A stretch of 64,000 bases of DNA from Perkinsus olseni (taxonomy: Eukaryota; Perkinsozoa; Perkinsida; Perkinsidae). How positions within the stretch are numbered: position 1 is the stretch's first letter; every line of letters begins with the position of its first letter. The notes beneath the pieces were generated by a model. It ran no database searches. It had not been told where the DNA came from and was given only the letters and a program-made list of their open reading frames with translations. This document shows positions 45,601 through 57,600 of this stretch, in pieces. The stretch is from contig JABANP010000066.1 in assembly GCA_013115135.1 (NCBI GenBank), forward strand, positions 62,001 through 126,000, read 5' to 3'. A program made the position numbers and the translations under genes.

Positions 45601-48600
45601 GGGCTCGGGCCGTCTCTAGGGCCTGCATACCACTAATATTAAACAGCCAACTGTAGGTGTGAGCCGCCCCACCTGAACCATAGCCGTTATATCCAATGGG
45701 AGCACATCACCGCTGATCCAGGTCTCAACATCTTCGCGAGGAGCATCAGCCGCCAACAGCAGCACCTGAGAATCCACGACACTGGTCCCCCGGCCGAGTC
45801 ACGCACAACTAGTTACTACCAAGGCTGCACCATTAGCATTGAGGCCTCTTGCTATCTCACAGATAACAGAAGAAGGCAGGCGGGCCGACTCCTGTGGGGC
45901 GGAGACCAGGGCGTCCAAGACCTCAGCAGCCGAGTTGCCTACAGCCATCCTCGATAAGCGTGGCATTCAGTGGACCCCCCTGCTATTACTACCCTCTCCA
46001 ACGATCGACTTCACAATCGTCTTCAACTGTTCTATCTGTGGACCCTCGAGGGGCGCCTTGATCTGGCCGAGAGCCTCCCTCAATAGGTCGACAGTCTTGA
46101 TAGCCCCGCATATACGAAGGGCGGCCGAGAGCTGCTGTTTATTGGCAGCGGCCCTCAGGACCACAGGCTTGACAATCGCTAAGTCAGCCTTCTGGCATAC
46201 GTTGCCGAGAATAGACAGGCAGACCAGATCCAAGGCCTCCTCACGAGCCTTCTCACCCGAGAGCAACCTAGGAGGGAACACCGTCTGAAGGAGGCCGCTT
46301 TTCTCCTAGAAGTCGGCCCACTCACCCACACAGCGGCTTGACCAGGGCCTTTCGCGCAACCTCTCTGTCGGTGGCTGAGAGTTCAGTGGTCTGCTGGAAC
46401 AGAGCCTCGCCAGCCAGAACAGCATTCACCGCCTCTCCGCCCGAAATCAATGGAAGGAGGGTCGAGGCCAAAACCTGCCGGAACACTCAAACCACGCATA
46501 CTGGAACAGGCTACTACCTTCACGGAGATGCCATCAGCGTGTGCCAAGAAGCGCACAGCACCCGGGCCAGGGAGGGTGGCACAAGCCCGCTCCACTAACT
46601 TCTCCAACTGCTTGGGCTTCAATCTCGAACCAGCATTGGCCATCACCCCAAGAAGGTCATCCGAGATGCCAGCGCCGGCAGCACCGACCACGGTATCAGC
46701 GAACTTCCCAACGACCTTGTCGTCCTCGCACTTCGCCAGGGCGTCGCCCAGAGCGGCAACTGCGGCTCCAGTAGCGCTGGGGACAGCACCGTTGTGCAGA
46801 AGAGACTTCGAGTCCACCATGCGGAGCAGGTCCATACACTGTCCCTGAAGATCGGCACCTGAAGGAAAGTCATCCTTGCCCGGTAAACAGCCTCCCACCC
46901 CCCTATTACCGACTGCTCCAGAAGCCTCCAAAATCCAGCGGATAAGGCCACCGTTGGCAGCGACGATCTCCCTGACAACCGCTGTAGAGCCAACAGCATC
47001 GGCCTCCCGCTCAGCAAAGCGCCTTCCTCAGAGCTGCGTACGCCTTCCCTTCAATACTCCTCTCAACTCCCCTATTCACCAACAACCATGGGTCCTCACT
47101 AGAGGCCGCTGGAGCCTTCGTCCTGGACACTATTGCCGACTGGGCGAAGGACCTCATGTGCTTGCTTGCATCATCAGAGCCCAGTACGAGGAGGCAAGCC
47201 AAGAAGAGAGCGTTGTCATTAGCCTTGGACCCGGCCAGCTCCGTGTACATTCGGAAAGCCTTCAAGTTGTGCTGCCTTACCGCCAGGGACAACAGCACTG
47301 GACGCTTGTCTGCACCCTTAACAGCCGTCTTCGCCATCTCCTTGCAAGCAGGGTTGTTAATCATCAGCCCGACAAGCTTTTCAACGTCACCGTCCTCGGT
47401 GGTGGCAGAGGCCAACTTGGCGTAAACGGAAGCGTCCACGGACTTATCAAGGCCGAGGCTCTCGATCGCCTCCAGGACCTCGTGTGCTGTCGGCTCTCCA
47501 CTATCAGCCTCCACACATGCCTGGATGAGCGCAGCAGCGCCGGCTGCACCACCCGGGTAGGTCTCCTCGCTGGACGGCATGACAGGTGTGGTGATCTCCG
47601 GTTTATCGCCCCGCATAACCTTCACAGCGATCACGGCGGGAGTGGCCTCCTCGGACAGCAGAGAGAGCACGGCGTCAACTTCCTCGATTACACGCTCGTC
47701 AACGGCGACAACCTGATTCGAGCTAAGACCCCCAAGACCGTACGCCATCCCTACTACCTCTTCCCAGTACTGCTTGGGTGTGATGCGCTCCCTCGACGGC
47801 AAAGAGCTTCCTCAGCAGCCCCTCTAGAGCTACTCGCTTAACCTCGGCTGAGACGGCCTCCCAAACCCATTCAGCCTCGAGAATCTTCTTTCTTATGACG
47901 TGCGAAGGCTCCACTCCGAGACGCTCTACCACCAGCCCAGCCACGGCCTTGGCCTCGCCGCCAGTGGTGCTGTCCCGATCCACGAGCTGCGCGATAGCCT
48001 CCTCCCGAGCCGATGCCGAAGTAGTGGAGAGATGGCGGAGTAGTTGAGCATCCAATACATGACCACCAGGCAACAGTGCTTCAACCTCCTTAACGCACTT
48101 ATGCTTGAGAGCACAGCGGCTAACAGCGACAGGGAAGTTGTCGTACAGCTGAGGTAGTATCTATCATGAGGCCAACGAGTAGAGCTAACGACTCTGATAA
48201 CCCCAACGCTTTACCTCGCTCACGTGAGATTCCTCAGGTCCATTGGCAATGATGGCCACTGCAGAGTCACAGACACACAAGGCGGCCGCAGAGGAGGCGC
48301 CGAGCAGCCAGGTTGAAGAGAGGCGACAGCCGACAAGAATGACGACTCGCAGAATGGCAGCACCAGGCCGCTCAGTACAAGCGTCCAGCCCCTTGACTTG
48401 CCGATGGCCTCCAGGACCTGATGACGAATGAACCACCACTGCCAAAGGGCCAGGGGAAGGCTTGCCTGTTCCGAGTGGGCATCGAAGCGAGCATCGAGCT
48501 CCCTGGCAACCTTGACCCAGAAGTTGCCTTGCCTCGCCGAGAACCTCAGCCCGAGGGCTAGGATGTCACCAACATCCTGCAAAGAGACACGCTGTCATTA

Positions 48601-49876
48601 CCGGAAACATAGCGACGAGCCCTACTGAGAATGCTGGGAGAGGAGCATGCTTCACTGCCCTCGCGAGGACACTGCAGAGATCACCATCTGTGAAGCTCGA
48701 GCCTGAGGAGAGCAACAATACTGGTCCATTCCGTCCAGACCAGAGAAATAGTGAGCGGAGAGCCGAGCACCGTAAGTAAAGATTCCCCATCCTACTGGCA
48801 ATGAGGGGTATGAGCATGGTGACTGCAAGAGAGAAGGCCTGGCGGTCGGTAGAGCCCTTCTTGATGGCAGTTGTGATTAGAGGGAAGAGTGCCGGGGCTA
48901 GATCGAACGTGAACTTGTGAGATTCCGCTAGGGCCTCCAAGAACACCTAAGCAACCAGTCTCCGCTGCCTCGAGAGGTGTGTCAATCGCTACCATATTGA
49001 TAGTGGTCAATAATGGACGGTTGACTATCCCGCGCTTCAGAGTCTTTCGGGTGTAGTCGCAGAGGGTGCGCCACAGAGAGGAGGAAGTCCCTGTAAGGGG
49101 CGGACCAAATGACCGGACACCCGACTTTCCTCGCTCTTACTGGCCATGTGAACAAGATGTTGTCTCTTGAGAGGCTCGCCCCGGTCTTGCGCACTTTAGC
49201 GAGGAAGATCCACTGGGAGTCGTCACCCCACTTGACGATCTTGGTAAGGCGAGCAAATACTGGGCTATCATGGAACCTAATCGGCAACATGCCTGGACCA
49301 TCCCACAAGCCCCCCTGAAGGCACTACGGTATTCCAGCCAGCAGTAGGGCATCCATATTGTACGTTTGAATATCATAGCGACTGATCTGAACAGCAGAAG
49401 GCAATGGCCGTTGCAGCGGATTGGCACACGACGTACCAACAATTCGAGACAGGTTTGTCCTTGGTCAGTCAGGAGGTGCTTGGACAAGTGCATGAGCAGC
49501 CTCTCGATGGTATTGTTGAGTTCATCGTTTTCCTCAGTAGTGAGGAAGTCTCTGCCTTTATAGCCTTCCTTCTCGACCTCAAAGAGCCCGGCAAACTCCT
49601 CTAAAGAAGGGTCTTGGGCTACTAGGTCTTGGAAACAGGACAGCTGAACAGTCACAATTCTACGACCTCCCCATGAGCCGTCCTACCGCGGCCTCGGCGA
49701 TGGCTTGGGGCTCCACCGATCTCGCTTCGCGCCAGTCGTAAAGGAAAGATACCTGGCGGAGTCCAAGTTGAGCAGTTCGACAGTACTGGCAGCAGTACCT
49801 TCCCATGCTTGGGTTGTTGCGATATGTTATGCTTCGCCTTGAAGGCTTGAAGTTGGCGAAGAAGCTCCGCGGACAT
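42634..49876 (-). CDS. UTP10/HEATR1, U3 processome HEAT-repeat protein
   Basis: Both ends identify it. The N-terminus is MSAELLRQLQAFKAKHN (ATG 49,874-49,876), then a segment with LVAQDPSLEEFAGLFE, LNNTIERLLMHLSKHLLTDQ and LELLVRRISRYDIQTYNMDALLL. It continues across a 46-nt-class intron into GIPFHDSPVFARLTKIVKWGD, matching the conserved 'YN-D-LL--LPYHE---F-R' block of UTP10. The C-terminus reads EVSVYAGELLEDENAEVERATRLMLAEVEAV with a stop at 42,634, like the family's 'ELMEDECEEVE' ending. The middle is a long run of helical HEAT-type repeats in many exons. The family acts in the t-UTP subcomplex in the nucleolus, for pre-18S rRNA transcription and processing. At roughly 1,800-2,000 residues it is of normal length. 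Confidence 0.85.
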
Positions 49877-51047
49877 AGCGGCAGGAGTTACGCAATCCTA
49901 GCTCAACCATGGCCCTTCTTAATACGGACTTAACACGACACCATCCTCGCGCTTGGGAAAACACAACAGCACGTGGGGGAGCTGCAGAGAGGCAAAGTCA
50001 TGCCAGTCGGCAGCATCAGCGGTGGTCTGTCCACCCAGGGGCCAGGAATGGGGTCATGACGGGTAACTTCTACTACCATCGCTACAGGTAGCACACCCGG
50101 TGGGCCTGGACTGCAACGGGGGGTTCGAAAGGAAGATGCAGAAAGGCGATGAGGGGAACACTGAGATGGGAGTTGGTAGAGTGACCCCAATGCTCTTCGA
50201 TAGTTCTCGACTGGCACGCTCCGCTACGGAAGGAATCATAACCGCACAGGTTCGATCCCACCCGAGAGACATTTTCGAAGCGTTTTGTTGTAACGTATTG
50301 GACGTTCGGCCGCACAGAGTAGAAATGTGGTATTTGTTTTATTGCTGATGTAAAAATATTTCTTGCGAGATCTCGTCCAGCCGTCGAAGAGATCCGTATC
50401 ATGCCCGCGGAGCTTTCGGAGACCCGAATCCGAAACCCGAACCCTTGGACACGCCTGCCTCGTGCAGTTCCTGTGGAAGGTGAGAAGTAGCTGGTCTGTG
50501 TGCCATTGCGAGTACGGGTTTGGACAGGATGCAAGTGTAGCTCAACGTGCTCAGACTCATACTGAAGAAAGAATAATAGTGGCACTGTGAATATCTCTAT
50601 AATAGGGGCCCTTTTGTCAGCGTGTGGATAAGCGCCCGACTCGCGTTCGCATCACTGAGCTACGACCATGAAGGCTTGTGAGTAATAATCTCTCCTCGCT
50701 CTCGGTGCCTCGATGTCCCCGATTGATCAACGTGATATGGGGTAGAAATGCGCGAGGTGGAACGGGGTGCTCTTCAGGCGAGGGGGCTCACGTCACCGAG
50801 GGACAGCACGTGGAGATTGTTAATGCGCGTTAATGACACTCCCAACCATTCTAACGACCATCAAGTTCCACAGCTTGTGGTGCCCCCCTCGAGATGCGTG
50901 ACTAGAATCTCCGTAGCAGACGCGCAGTTTGGTGGGGGGCGTGTTGGCTAGACCGCAGGGGACGCGTGATAGCATGGATTACAGGGAAGGAAGCTTCGTC
51001 GCTTCTGGCCAAAGGGGTGCTGCAGCGTACTCTCTTTTGGCACATTG
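49877..51047. other. Divergent intergenic region
   Basis: This is 1.17 kb between the start of the UTP10-like gene (minus) and the start of the PHYHD1-like gene (plus), so it holds both promoters. Several short open frames occur on both strands, but none has a domain or consistent splicing. I see nothing further that can be supported. Confidence 0.45.
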
Positions 51048-52417
51048 ATGTCGCTCACAGCCGAAGAACTAGCCTCCTTCAAGGAGAACGGATTTCTCGT
51101 CAGAAAGGCATTCGCAGCGAAAGAGGAGGTACTCGAATTCAAGCCTCGTTGCGGTGGGTTTACTGGTAACACCTCAGGTGAAGGAGATGAAGGAGCAGAT
51201 GGCTAAGCTGCTGGATGGTTGGAACCCGGAGGACAGCGTTGATAGTGTTTTCTCCACTGAGAGAGACCAGCATGTCAACAATGAGTAGTGCTCCCCTATC
51301 CGAATCTCTCATGGCCAAGGCTCGACCCACCAGGTACTTCACCGGGAGCGCGGATCATATCAGATTCTTTCTCGAGCCTGGCGCGGTCAACGAGAATGGC
51401 AAGGTGCTGCTTCGCTGGTGTGTCCCATTATTTTGACGCTGTCTTCGGGTTCAGATAAGGTCGGACATTCCAAAGGCGGAGCTGGTCAATAAAGTTGGCC
51501 ATTCGCTACATGTTGACGACCCTGTTTTCCGGAAGTGAGGCGCGGGCGGATCTGTTTCGTCTGTCATCATTACACTGAGCAGGTACAGCAATTCTCGGAA
51601 GGTGTTGGAAATGGTTCGGGACCTGGGCTATAAGGACCCTGTGCTGCCTCAGTCAATGTATGCCTCCGTTCTCTCGGTCAGGCGGCCTGACTCAGGCCTC
51701 CGTCAGAGAATGGCAGGTACATCTTCAAGCAGCCATTGATAGGCGGTGCGGTCACCAGCCACCAAGATTCGTCCTTTCTGCATACCACACCGCGACAGAC
51801 TTGCTTGGGCATGTGGCTGGCGTTGGACCCCGCGACGCTGGAGGTATCGGTAGCCTCGCACCAGACTCGACCGATCTGTTGTCACCTCAGAATGGTTGCC
51901 TTTGGGTGAGACCAGGAAGCCATAGGGAGCCACTCAGACGAGTGTTTGCTCGGAGTACTGAGAAAGGCTCTCCTCACTTTGTGGATGTCAACATGGATAT
52001 CAAGAGTAGAGACTGGGGGCCTGTCACGCGCTGTGTATAGGTGTCGATCAGCGTCACCTGCAGTGGCGTGGGAAGGGGAACTGCCGGCCAGCGAGGGAGA
52101 CGGTCTTAAAGCGAAGGGCTTCATCCCTGTTGAGGTCGATGCAGGCGACCTAGTGGTCTTCCCTGGTAGTAGGGCCGCGTGCTTTGCCCCAGCTCGATAG
52201 TAGAGCGAAATACAGGTACGATTGATCACCTGTCGCTGCCGAATACATCACCCAAGCAGAGGCACACGTAGGACGCACTTCGGAGGAGGAGATGGTGACT
52301 CTGATAGCCAGGTATCAACTTCATCTTGTTGAAGGCCCCGAGGCTGGCGTCACCTGGTCGAAGGAGAACTGGCTGCAGTACCCTGCAGGAAAGCCGTTCC
52401 CCTCTCTCAGAGCGTGA
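51048..52417 (+). CDS. PHYHD1: Phytanoyl-CoA dioxygenase domain protein (PHYHD1-like)
   Basis: The ATG at 51,048 opens MSLTAEELASFKENGFLV. Exons joined across 45-60-nt introns give NNEYFTGSADHIRFFLEPGA, ELVNKVGHSLHVDDPVF, QSMYIFKQPLIGG, AVTSHQDSSFLHTTPRQTCL and LENGCLWVRPGSHREPL. The protein ends TYQLHLVEGPEAGVTWSKEN then WLQYPAGKPFPSLRA, with a stop at 52,417. Block order and wording follow human PHYHD1. The iron ligands are visible as H-x-D in SHQDSS and a distal His in TIDHLSLPNTS. The family is Fe(II)- and 2-oxoglutarate-dependent; the natural substrate of PHYHD1 is not settled. Every exon joins without a frame break, and five of its exons begin GTAC or GTAT. It is followed by a sphingolipid-synthesis gene on the same strand. 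Confidence 0.9.
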
Positions 52418-52938
52418 CCGCGCAGCCGGACTGGACGAAGTGGTCGTCGCATAGTTGATCATTATCATGTTATTAGTATCATCGTAATTATCATGTGTCG
52501 GCCACACGGCAGTGAGCCAGTCAGAATGCCGGGAAGGAGGCTAGTCTTCATGGTATTCGACCATCATTGCAGTAATAGCACACAGAGATTAGCAAAACGG
52601 TGCTTATTATTATTGAAGGACGCGTTAGTCATTTTCTTTCATTATCATGTGCCCTAGTTTTTGAGTGATATCAGAAAGCAGCTTCATGTCTCACCTCGTG
52701 CAGTCTTCGCGTTCAGTATATTTCACCGGGGTTGGATCGCTGCAACTGTAAGTTGTCCAAGGGTCTCCGGATGATAGCTCTCGACTTTTGCTGGTGCCCC
52801 GTGGCGGCCCGATCGGCTGAGGGCTCTCACAAATTGCTTTGGGTTCTCAATCGTTTGGTTTGGGCTCCATTTAATTAAGTCTGGAAGCGGTGTACGGCGT
52901 CTACCGCAGTTTTCTGATAAGCAAGCATTATCGCTCTT
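52418..52938. other. Intergenic region
   Basis: This is about 0.5 kb between two plus-strand genes. An AT-rich stretch with ATTATCATG repeats occurs at about 52,455-52,495 and again near 52,640, probably in the 3' UTR of the upstream gene. No coding frame is supported. Confidence 0.45.
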
Positions 52939-54503
52939 ATGTGGTCCGATTGGCTGTACGGCTTCGGAGGCCTCTTCCTCCTCATCGCTGTTATGAGCTA
53001 CGCGTTCAAGCGTGGGAGGTAGTGCTGGCAGGCGTGGAAGGGTTCTCACGGTAGTACTGGGTAGGTACCAGTCTGTGAAGGGTCTTCACGTATGCATACC
53101 AGGAGGCAGCTGTGGCATAGGTCTGGCAGTGGCCAAACGCTGTGCCTCGGAAGGGAGCCAGGAAGGTGACAATTATTGGTAGGAAATGCCCTCCCTCTAC
53201 TCTTGCTCTACTGGCTTGCTGAACTTCGGGCGGATCTGCGAAATTACACAGCTGGTGCATGTCAGCACGGCGCTTGGAGGTCCTCGAGGAGGCTGCTAAG
53301 GAGATACAGGCTGTCAACTCCGAGTGCGAAGTGGCCACAGTCGAGCTGTGACATAACCGATCCGAAGAAGGTCGACCGAATGTACCATTTACGGGTCGAC
53401 GGCTTTGGGGGAATGGTTCGCATGTCTCCTCTAGGTTTGAAAAGGATATAGACGCAGACTCAGTAGACTGGTTGATCAACTGTGCTGGGATGTCTCTTCC
53501 CGGCCTGGCGGAGGAGACCTCAGTCAAGGATATCATGGCCGAGCTCAATATCAACTATCTAGGTGGGTAGCCGTGCGATTCTGGCGGTGGTGGCGAGATC
53601 CGAGAATGTATGGCTCGCCGACGAGCGTTTTCGGAATCAAGTCTGAGAAGGCTTGGCTCGGAGGGATCTCGTATTGGGCAATCTCCCCGTCGAGGGTTCA
53701 GGGCACTGGTTCAAATTCAGGGTCGGTATTCATGGCTCGCAAAGTTTTGCCGTCAATGAAGGTGAGAAGGGCCGTGGTCGCATCGCCTTCGTCAGTAGCC
53801 AGGCGGCCCAGATCGGCGTGTACGGCTTCGCGAGGTAAAAGAGGCGGGGGGCTTCAGTTAGCTCTTACTGGTATCGCGATGTCGCTCAGCTACTCGGGAT
53901 CTAAGTTTGCTATCCGTGGCTACGCAGAGACGCTAAGGCAGGAGACCGAGGTCCATAATGTGCAGGTAATTGAGAAGGCCAAACGCTCTGCAGGAAAATG
54001 AAGGAGGCGGAGCGAAGTTTTGTGTCTTGCTCAGGTTTCTATTATATACCCACCAGACACCAGAACTCCTGGCTTCGAGCATGAGAATACTAGGAAGCCT
54101 GAGATCACCAAGCTGATATCCTCTACGAGCGGCCTAGTAGAGCCAGAGACCGTGGCCAAGGCGGCCGTCGATGGGGTAGGTTCTACATTCCCTTCCACTG
54201 ACTGGCGCACGGTAGTGACCCCCTCAGGTTTCTCGAGGTGACTTCAATATTTGGTGTGGCTTTGAAGGCTTCGGCTTATCCCAGATCTCAGCCGGTGAGC
54301 GTCGAGGGAATCAGTTTTCGTCCGGGCCAGCCTTATGCCGACAGGTATGACGCCGCCCAACTCCCTCCTCCACGGAGTATTCCAAGCGCTCAGTGCTAGC
54401 CTGTTGAAGCTGATATCGTTCTTCGTGGTTATGCAATTAGACTGGGTGGTCGGGGCTAACGAGAAGAAGCCGTACAAGAGGCCGGTCACTAAGTTGGAGT
54501 AAT
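52939..54503 (+). CDS. KDSR: 3-ketodihydrosphingosine reductase (SDR family)
   Basis: The ATG at 52,939 opens MWSDWLYGFGGLFLLIAVM, an N-terminal membrane anchor as in KDSR. The short-chain dehydrogenase fold follows: GLHVCIPGGSCGIGLAVAKR (NADPH-binding Gly motif), VTIIARRLEVLEEAAKEIQ, VDWLINCAGMS, NINYLGSVFMARKVLPS, GRIAFVSSQAAQIGVYGF (catalytic Ser) and SYSGSKFAIRGYAETLRQE (Tyr-x3-Lys). The KDSR-specific YPPDTRTPGFEHENTRKPEI and a second hydrophobic C-terminal segment precede the stop at 54,503. The enzyme reduces 3-ketodihydrosphingosine on the cytosolic face of the ER. Frame breaks of one base occur near 53,161-53,169 and 53,341-53,350 (extra bases) and at about 53,758-53,764 (a missing base). 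Elsewhere the exons join cleanly. Confidence 0.87.
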
Positions 54504-54697
54504 GATGGTGATTATGATGATGCAGAATTCATTGTATTAGCTCACCCTTCCCGGTGGCTACAGCCTGTCCACTACGCTTTCAGTGAAGGGATCTTTTTCC
54601 GTTTCTGATTTGTTACTTAGTCAATGGCCTCGGGGTCGATACTGGGATTTCACAAGTCTCCGTTCGTACGCCGTTTCAGGACACGCCGCGTTCGCTT

Positions 54698-57600
54698 ATG
54701 GCCATTACTTCAGAGGTGTCATCCAGCACTCCTCGGGAGGTCTTCGATCCTTCCGACGAGAACCGCGCTTACCCGATAGCCAACGTAGGCTCTGCAGCTC
54801 TTGGCGCATCATCGCTAGTGGTATCCGCTTTAGGGTGCTGATGGCGTACGAAATGAGAGGGATGAGGCTCTGCGGAAGATCAAGGTGGGTCCGGTCGTCC
54901 CCTTGGAGGCAGCAGTCATCAGCGGTAGTAGTTACTAGAGCGCAACCTGGCAAACCTCCGTACTTCTGCTGCAAAGACAGCTAGGGAGTTGGAGCTCACT
55001 AATCAGGAGATCGTCGAGAGCGCGAGGTGAAGCGGGCGTGTGCTGCTGTTGAGGGAAGAGTGTCGATAGATGAGGCACAGGGGGTTTGGTGTTACGACTC
55101 AGATATCGTTTGGAGGCGGAGTCCTGGTCTGATTCTGAAGGGGAGGGGAAGCCACGGGATGGGGAGGATCCATCTGAGGGGCCTAGGGGCAGAGAGAGGC
55201 TGCAGGCAAGCCACTGGCCGGTGGCTGCTGGTGATGTCTCCGACTACCAGACCCTGGAGGAGTCGTTTACTGGTCTGGTGGCTGGACTTAAGAGGTTGGA
55301 TAATATCAGACATAGTGCAGCTGGAGGGAAGAAGGCTGAGGACTCGGAGAGGTTGAAGCAGGCCACCGAAGGATACTGTGTAGGCACTCTCGTATCCAAG
55401 AAACACGGCAAGTTCTCCAATGAGAGGCGTGTCTCGACTCGGTGACGGAGGGGTCCTCATGCCAGTGTTGGTATCGGGTAGGTGCAAACGAAGGCTCTAC
55501 TCCGTAGGAGTATTGCCGCCACTGACGTGGTGGTGGCCGACATGATCCGAGCGAGGAAGGACGCTGGCCGTCATAAGGCTAAGAGCGAGCAGCTTGAGCG
55601 AACAGTGCGTCCCAGCGCTGCTCTTCGGCAGCATCCACTTTCGTAGCGTGCAGGTCTACAAGCTAGACGCAATGCTGAAGCAGAGCCACGCCCGCCGCCA
55701 TGGTCAGCCTCAAGCTAAGATACTTCTCAGGAAGTGGATTCTCAGACAGAAGCGTGCGGTAGTCCTGCGGTGCCGTCGAGCATGCTGGCTCGCTAGGCAC
55801 GCTCATCACCGCTGTTGTCCGCTGCTGGTCCGCCTACACCCGTCAGGCTATCACTAATAGGGTCATGGCGGAGGCGGATATCGGGTGACATCGTCGCAGA
55901 GGAGGGACGGCGATGTCGGAGATGCTGTTAGGAACCGCCGATGCTCAGCGCTGAGTCGGACAACTCTGCAGTCTTGGAGACGGTGTGCTGAGGGGCCACG
56001 AGCGCAGCTAGCGGCACAGGTGGTCAGCAAGGGCCCCTGTGAGAGACGTATTTATCGGCAATTCAGTCCCCTTTGGAGCCGGGAGTAGATATCGCCACGA
56101 CGACACAGACGGCCGCGCTGGAGGAAGAGATAGTACTGCTGAAGGCAACGAGGGACCAGCTGGAAGCCGATAAGGTGGCACTGCCGGTAGCTGGGATTAC
56201 ACCCTGGCCTCTCAGGCGGGCCTGCGGGTAGAATGCGAGCGGACATCGAAGGAACTACGAGAACGAGAGACTGAGCTCTGGGCGGTGCAGGAGGCAGCCA
56301 TCGGTAATGTTCCTAAAGGGAGAGGGCAGTCGCTGGTAGCCTACTTCCATAGGTACCTCCTCACTTGAGTCCGATCTGGCCGCTGAGAGGGAGCGATCAG
56401 CTTCGTTAGAGGCTCGCCTTGAAGATACTGCTGCCAAGGTCGCTGAGTTCCAGGCGATGCTCGAGAGAAATCAGGTATCCTCCGCAGGGGCCTCTACTGG
56501 TCTTCTCATCGCTATCGTTGTGATTAGGCTCGGGCCTCAGCGCAGAAGGAGGAGGAGGCCAGCTCAGTCACGGGCGGAGTGAGCCAATCGTGATGTCCCC
56601 AGAACTGCCAACTTCGTATTCTCAGAGCCCTGATGCCTCCCCTGAGGTGGAGCAGCTCCGTACTAGAGTCGAGGAGCTCGAACTAGAGCTCGGTACTGTC
56701 CTATGGGAACCCTCGACGGAGGACTCGTGCATCTGTACTGTTTCAGAGAGGGCTGAGGGGCGACGCCGAGCTGGTGGAGAAGGTCTCCTTATCGAGAGTT
56801 CAAAGGAGGTCAGGCGTGACGGAGCTCCTGAGGAGTGACGTTAACGCTTGCTCAGGACGAAAGCGAAGATACCCGGGAGAAGTGGGCGCAGTACGAGGAG
56901 ATGCAGCTGGAGCTGGTCTCGCTAAAGGAAGACCTTCAGGGACAGCTGCGAGTTAACGAGGTATTGATTTTGTGGTCTGATGAGGTTTTCCTTCGGAAGC
57001 AACTGTGAGACCAGTGCCTGTTCACCACTTCACATACCCGGTTCTGTTCGGCAAAGAAGGGGATATGAGTATCTTTTGGCAAAGGCTTGCTTCGTGCCTT
57101 AGCCTGCCGCTATCTCTCAGGAGTTGAAGGCGTCCTCTAGTGCCGAGAAGGAAGCGATGGTCAAGGAGCTCGAGGGACTGCGAGCGGAGATGGCCAACTT
57201 GGCGGAGGCTAACGAGGTGTGATGCGGAGCCTCGGGAGGCCTCCACTCATTTACTCAGGAACTCCGCCGGGCCGCTGAAGGATTGCAGGCTCGGGAGGAC
57301 GAACTGAACAGGAGGCTTGGCTTGAGCAGGGAGGAGGCAGAGGTCAGCAAGGCTCTTCTATGGTTCGTATCAGTCCTGCACATTAGTCGGGGAGGGATGC
57401 TCGGCTGCGCTTCCTGGCGGGGACGATGGTTTGGTCAGGGGCAGCGGACACGACTCGCAGAGGAGCTCCAAGGCAAGCTCGATGAGCTTCAGGAGAAACT
57501 GAATGCCGTCGAGGAGGAGAAGAAGGTGAGGGCTTCGGACAGGGAGTGATTTTGTATTGAGAGTTTGTCGGCTGTTCTCCTGTCAAAATGTCGTCGCGAG

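Noticed and set aside
46876..47841. Long plus-strand frame of about 320 codons.
   Set aside because: It is antisense to HEAT-repeat exons of the UTP10-like gene and has no protein-like pattern; a codon-bias shadow.
42634..49876. GCN1 or ECM29 as the identity of the large HEAT-repeat gene.
   Set aside because: Both the N-terminal block (YN-D-LLL, then the P-x-H-D-x-P-x-F-A-R-L segment) and the C-terminal ELLEDENAEVE block fit UTP10/HEATR1 specifically.
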